From Rhodospirillales bacterium (GTDB taxonomy: Bacteria; Pseudomonadota; Alphaproteobacteria; Rhodospirillales; Casp-alpha2): a stretch of 34,211 nucleotides of DNA. How positions within the stretch are numbered: the first letter of the stretch is position 1; each line of letters starts with the position of its first letter. Both the position numbers and the translations under genes were made by a program. This document shows, in pieces, positions 32,087 through 34,211 of this stretch. The notes beneath the pieces were generated by a model. It searched no databases, was not told where the DNA came from, and was given only the letters and a program-made list of their open reading frames with translations. The stretch lies in contig JABMNT010000195.1 in assembly GCA_013203595.1 (NCBI GenBank), forward strand, positions 1-34,211. Direction: 5' to 3'.

Positions 32087-33304
32087 ATGAATACACAAGA
32101 TGACAAGCTGGGCAAAGCCTATCAGCGGACGCCAGCGGAGGATTCAGACGAACCAACTCCCGCCACTTCCGGTGCCACGTCGGCAAGCGCTGAAATCATA
32201 AACGTGCGCGACAGCAAGTTTCAGCAGCGCCCCCGTGACGAAGGCCGGGACCAGACCAGGGATGAGACTGCTCAGGCATCCAGCGCGCCGAACAGGAGCG
32301 AGCCAAACGCCGCGCCGCCGGTCCGTGAGAGCGCAAAGAAAAAAGCCGGAGGCCAGCCCTCCACGGTCGCAGAGGAACCTGTCGCTGAGCCGTCACCAGA
32401 GGCGGCAAATTCGGCCTGGCGCGAGCGCACCCGAAACACTGCCGCTCCGTTTGTGGTTGGTGGCTTATCGGGAGCGGCGATGGCCGTACTTGCCGTTTTC
32501 CTGATCAATAAACTGAGCCCCCCGATGGACCCCAGAATGCAGCCCATGGCAATTCAGCTAAGCGCATTCATTGATCGCATGGATTTGCAGGAAGCGGGAT
32601 TGCAGTCTGTCCAGGTGGATTTGATCAAGTTGATTGAAGATGGTGAAAAGTCGACAGGTGATTTAAACGAACGTGATGCGCGGATCGCCATGGCAATGAC
32701 TGAAGTTGAATCAGTGCGCCGGGAGTTGCGGGCGGAAAACGGGGTCGGCTCGCCGGTCTTCAATGTTGCTGTGGTGCAATTGGTCAATGCGGTTTCCAGT
32801 GGCCTGCCCTTTGAATCCGAGTGGGTGACCCTGTACGCGCTGACATCTGCGGAACCTGAATTGCGCGCGCACCTCCAGCGCCTGCTGCCGATGGCCCGAA
32901 ACGGGGTTGAAACAATCGCGTTTCTCCGTCAGGAATTAAAGCAGATGTCGCTGGACAACGGCATCCCCAATAACAGCAATAATCAGGGGCTGGTGCATCT
33001 GGGAACCATGTTTTTACAAACCCAGTTGGGAATTCCCGTGGGGAACACACCCATCGAGCAGGTTATGGCCGAGTTCATGCGTGAGCTGGACAACCGGCTC
33101 CTGGTCGGTGATTTGAGTGGCGCGATCCTGCAGCTTGAAGAGCTTAAGGGTGAGTATACAGATACGTTCTCTCCCTGGCTGGAACAGGCCCGCCGACGTC
33201 AGATTGCCGGCGAAGTGGCCGATGCGCTGCGCGACATTGCAAAAATCCGTCTGCAGGAACGGGCGGCGACGAAACCGGCTTCCGCTGCGAACGCAACCCA
33301 GTAA
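32087..33304 (+). CDS. Mitofilin/Mic60-like (COG4223-type) membrane protein
   Basis: A 405-residue protein: a disordered, charged N terminus (1-115), one membrane helix (about 120-141), a helical region (LSAFIDRMDLQEAGLQ and on, 155-220), and a C-terminal domain. The latter has NAVSSGLPFESEWVTLYAL, then LLPMARNGVETIAFLRQE, and a final RELDNRLLVGDLSGAILQLE with WLEQARRRQIAGEVADAL. This follows the alphaproteobacterial mitofilin pattern (G-x-P-F-x-x-E-L; AGDLxxAxxxLExL; WLxxARxR). Mic60 shapes inner-membrane invaginations and contacts outer-membrane proteins. The usual alphaproteobacterial mic60 sits with heme genes; here it follows the RND pump by 78 bases. AGGAGG and AAAGGG lie upstream. Family call by eye. 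Confidence 0.6.
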   Translation: MNTQDDKLGKAYQRTPAEDSDEPTPATSGATSASAEIINVRDSKFQQRPRDEGRDQTRDETAQASSAPNRSEPNAAPPVRESAKKKAGGQPSTVAEEPVAEPSPEAANSAWRERTRNTAAPFVVGGLSGAAMAVLAVFLINKLSPPMDPRMQPMAIQLSAFIDRMDLQEAGLQSVQVDLIKLIEDGEKSTGDLNERDARIAMAMTEVESVRRELRAENGVGSPVFNVAVVQLVNAVSSGLPFESEWVTLYALTSAEPELRAHLQRLLPMARNGVETIAFLRQELKQMSLDNGIPNNSNNQGLVHLGTMFLQTQLGIPVGNTPIEQVMAEFMRELDNRLLVGDLSGAILQLEELKGEYTDTFSPWLEQARRRQIAGEVADALRDIAKIRLQERAATKPASAANATQ

Positions 33305-33409
33305 CCGCCGCCGGCAGGGGTGACGGCAGTGTCACTCTGCTGCATCTGCTGCAATTGAATTGATTTGCGAAGGTGGCTTTATGGCAATTCCGAAATCGCC
33401 GTAAATGCT

Positions 33410-34189
33410 TCAGCGTTTGTGTCCAAGCAGGGTCAATGTAACCTGATTGTATTGTGCGTTCACGAACCCTGTCAGTTTGGCGGCGACCCGGTCTTCGAAG
33501 CGTGTGGCCGAGGTGTTCACGGCGTGGCGCAGGTTTGCTTCGAAGTCGTCGCGGCTGACCGCCTCATCGGCACGGGTCAGCAGCCAGTCAACAGCGGCGC
33601 TGCTGGAAAAACCGATGATCAGCGCACTGGTCGCACCGCCGGCCAGGACACCGGCAAAAAGCCCTCCGGCAACGCCGATAAATGGCAGTGTAATCCCACC
33701 TGCAACCGCCGTTGCGACAAGGGGCAGGACCAGAAAACTGACCAGTTTAGTGGCAAAGGGACGCGACAGGCGCAAGATGACATCATTGACCCCTGCATCA
33801 AGGTGGCCCATGGGTTGATCCACCAGCAGCTCGCTGACCAACTGGTTGCTGTCAACTAGACTTGCCGAACTGCAGATTGAGGCGACGCGGGTGAGTTCTC
33901 CGTCGCCACTTCCAGGCGGGATAGAAACCCAGCCTGCTGCCTTGTCAAAACGCTCGATTTGCTGCGTTTCATTGCGGATAAACTGGCGCAGATTGTCATC
34001 CTGCTGGCTGCATATCTGCAAGATTTCGCGCTGCACCAGGGCTATGGAGCGATCAAGAATAGCCTGCATCTGGGGTTCAAGAACTTCCGGTCGAAGCACG
34101 ATGCTGTTGTACTGTTCCCTGATCTCGATGTTGAGTTGGGTTTGCACGGTATCCGGCAGGTTCAGGATCTGACCATTGCGGCGCGACAA
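33410..34189 (-). CDS. Membrane protein of unknown function, possibly incomplete at the 5' end
   Basis: A 259-residue frame. The first 125 residues are helical and polar (for example QAILDRSIALVQREILQICS). A hydrophobic region at about 150-200 (LVSFLVLPLVATAVAGGITL and GVAGGLFAGVLAGGATSALI) gives two membrane helices, followed by a cytoplasmic or periplasmic helical tail. The only early start is TTG 34189, with no ribosome site and an in-frame TGA directly upstream. A GTG 14 codons later is another option. The gene may start there, or may be frameshifted relative to sequence beyond the window. Not recognised. It converges on the mitofilin-like gene. Confidence 0.55.
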   Translation of the reverse strand: MSRRNGQILNLPDTVQTQLNIEIREQYNSIVLRPEVLEPQMQAILDRSIALVQREILQICSQQDDNLRQFIRNETQQIERFDKAAGWVSIPPGSGDGELTRVASICSSASLVDSNQLVSELLVDQPMGHLDAGVNDVILRLSRPFATKLVSFLVLPLVATAVAGGITLPFIGVAGGLFAGVLAGGATSALIIGFSSSAAVDWLLTRADEAVSRDDFEANLRHAVNTSATRFEDRVAAKLTGFVNAQYNQVTLTLLGHKR

Positions 34190-34211
34190 TCAAGATGAGA
34201 GAGTAGCGTCA

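Overview
The window is chromosomal DNA of an alphaproteobacterium, most likely of the Rhodospirillales/Kiloniella type. The main reason is the block chvI-chvG-hprK-rapZ-EIIA(Man)-HPr-enzyme I at 0.2-6.7 kb, with a single-domain HPr kinase. A PspF/PspABC system, an MlaA homologue and a mitofilin-like protein agree with this. No phage, plasmid or CRISPR genes are seen.

Layout. (1) 0.2-6.7 kb: the ChvG/ChvI envelope two-component system followed by a regulatory phosphotransferase chain (HprK, RapZ, EIIA, HPr, EI) with no EIIB or EIIC. (2) 6.9-10.6 kb: an operon for a TVP38/DedA membrane protein, a MerA-like flavin oxidoreductase and an orphan histidine kinase. (3) 10.65-14.2 kb, minus strand: a gamma-glutamyltransferase lipoprotein, an RlmI-like rRNA methyltransferase and a VOC protein. 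(4) 14.3-15.35 kb: a probable 42-residue membrane protein and panC. (5) 15.35-18.0 kb: the phage-shock module, pspF divergent from pspA-pspB-pspC, with a clear sigma-54 promoter. (6) 18-21 kb: an AHL-lactonase-like metallo-hydrolase, a small membrane protein, xanthine phosphoribosyltransferase and an OmpA-like lipoprotein. (7) 21.2-21.5 kb: a 3'-truncated tRNA-Arg(ACG) followed by an intact tRNA-Arg(ACG). (8) 21.9-23.8 kb: an MlaA homologue and a secreted unknown. (9) 23.9-32.0 kb: a metal-export type locus with a CusB-like adaptor, two small exported proteins, a membrane-anchored protein resembling the N-terminal domain of CzcB, a ZnuA-like binding protein, a ZnuB-like permease and a CusA/CzcA-like RND pump. 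(10) 32.1-34.2 kb: a Mic60/mitofilin-like protein and a membrane protein of unknown function.

Two observations stand out. First, a dispersed element with terminal inverted repeats occurs three times between genes (891-1151, about 10581-10655, 23035-23203). In two copies its CTAG end forms the stop codon of the neighbouring gene, and one copy carries an internal inversion relative to another. Second, the metal locus mixes RND-efflux parts with an ABC-type binding protein and permease but has no ATPase or outer-membrane factor. Its binding protein seems to have lost usual zinc ligands, its CzcB-like domain is a separate gene, and a mitofilin-like gene follows directly.

The genes lean towards envelope surveillance and homeostasis: ChvGI, Psp, Mla, the OmpA-like protein, the RND locus and the Mic60-like protein. 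All family calls are by eye from motifs and not from database searches.
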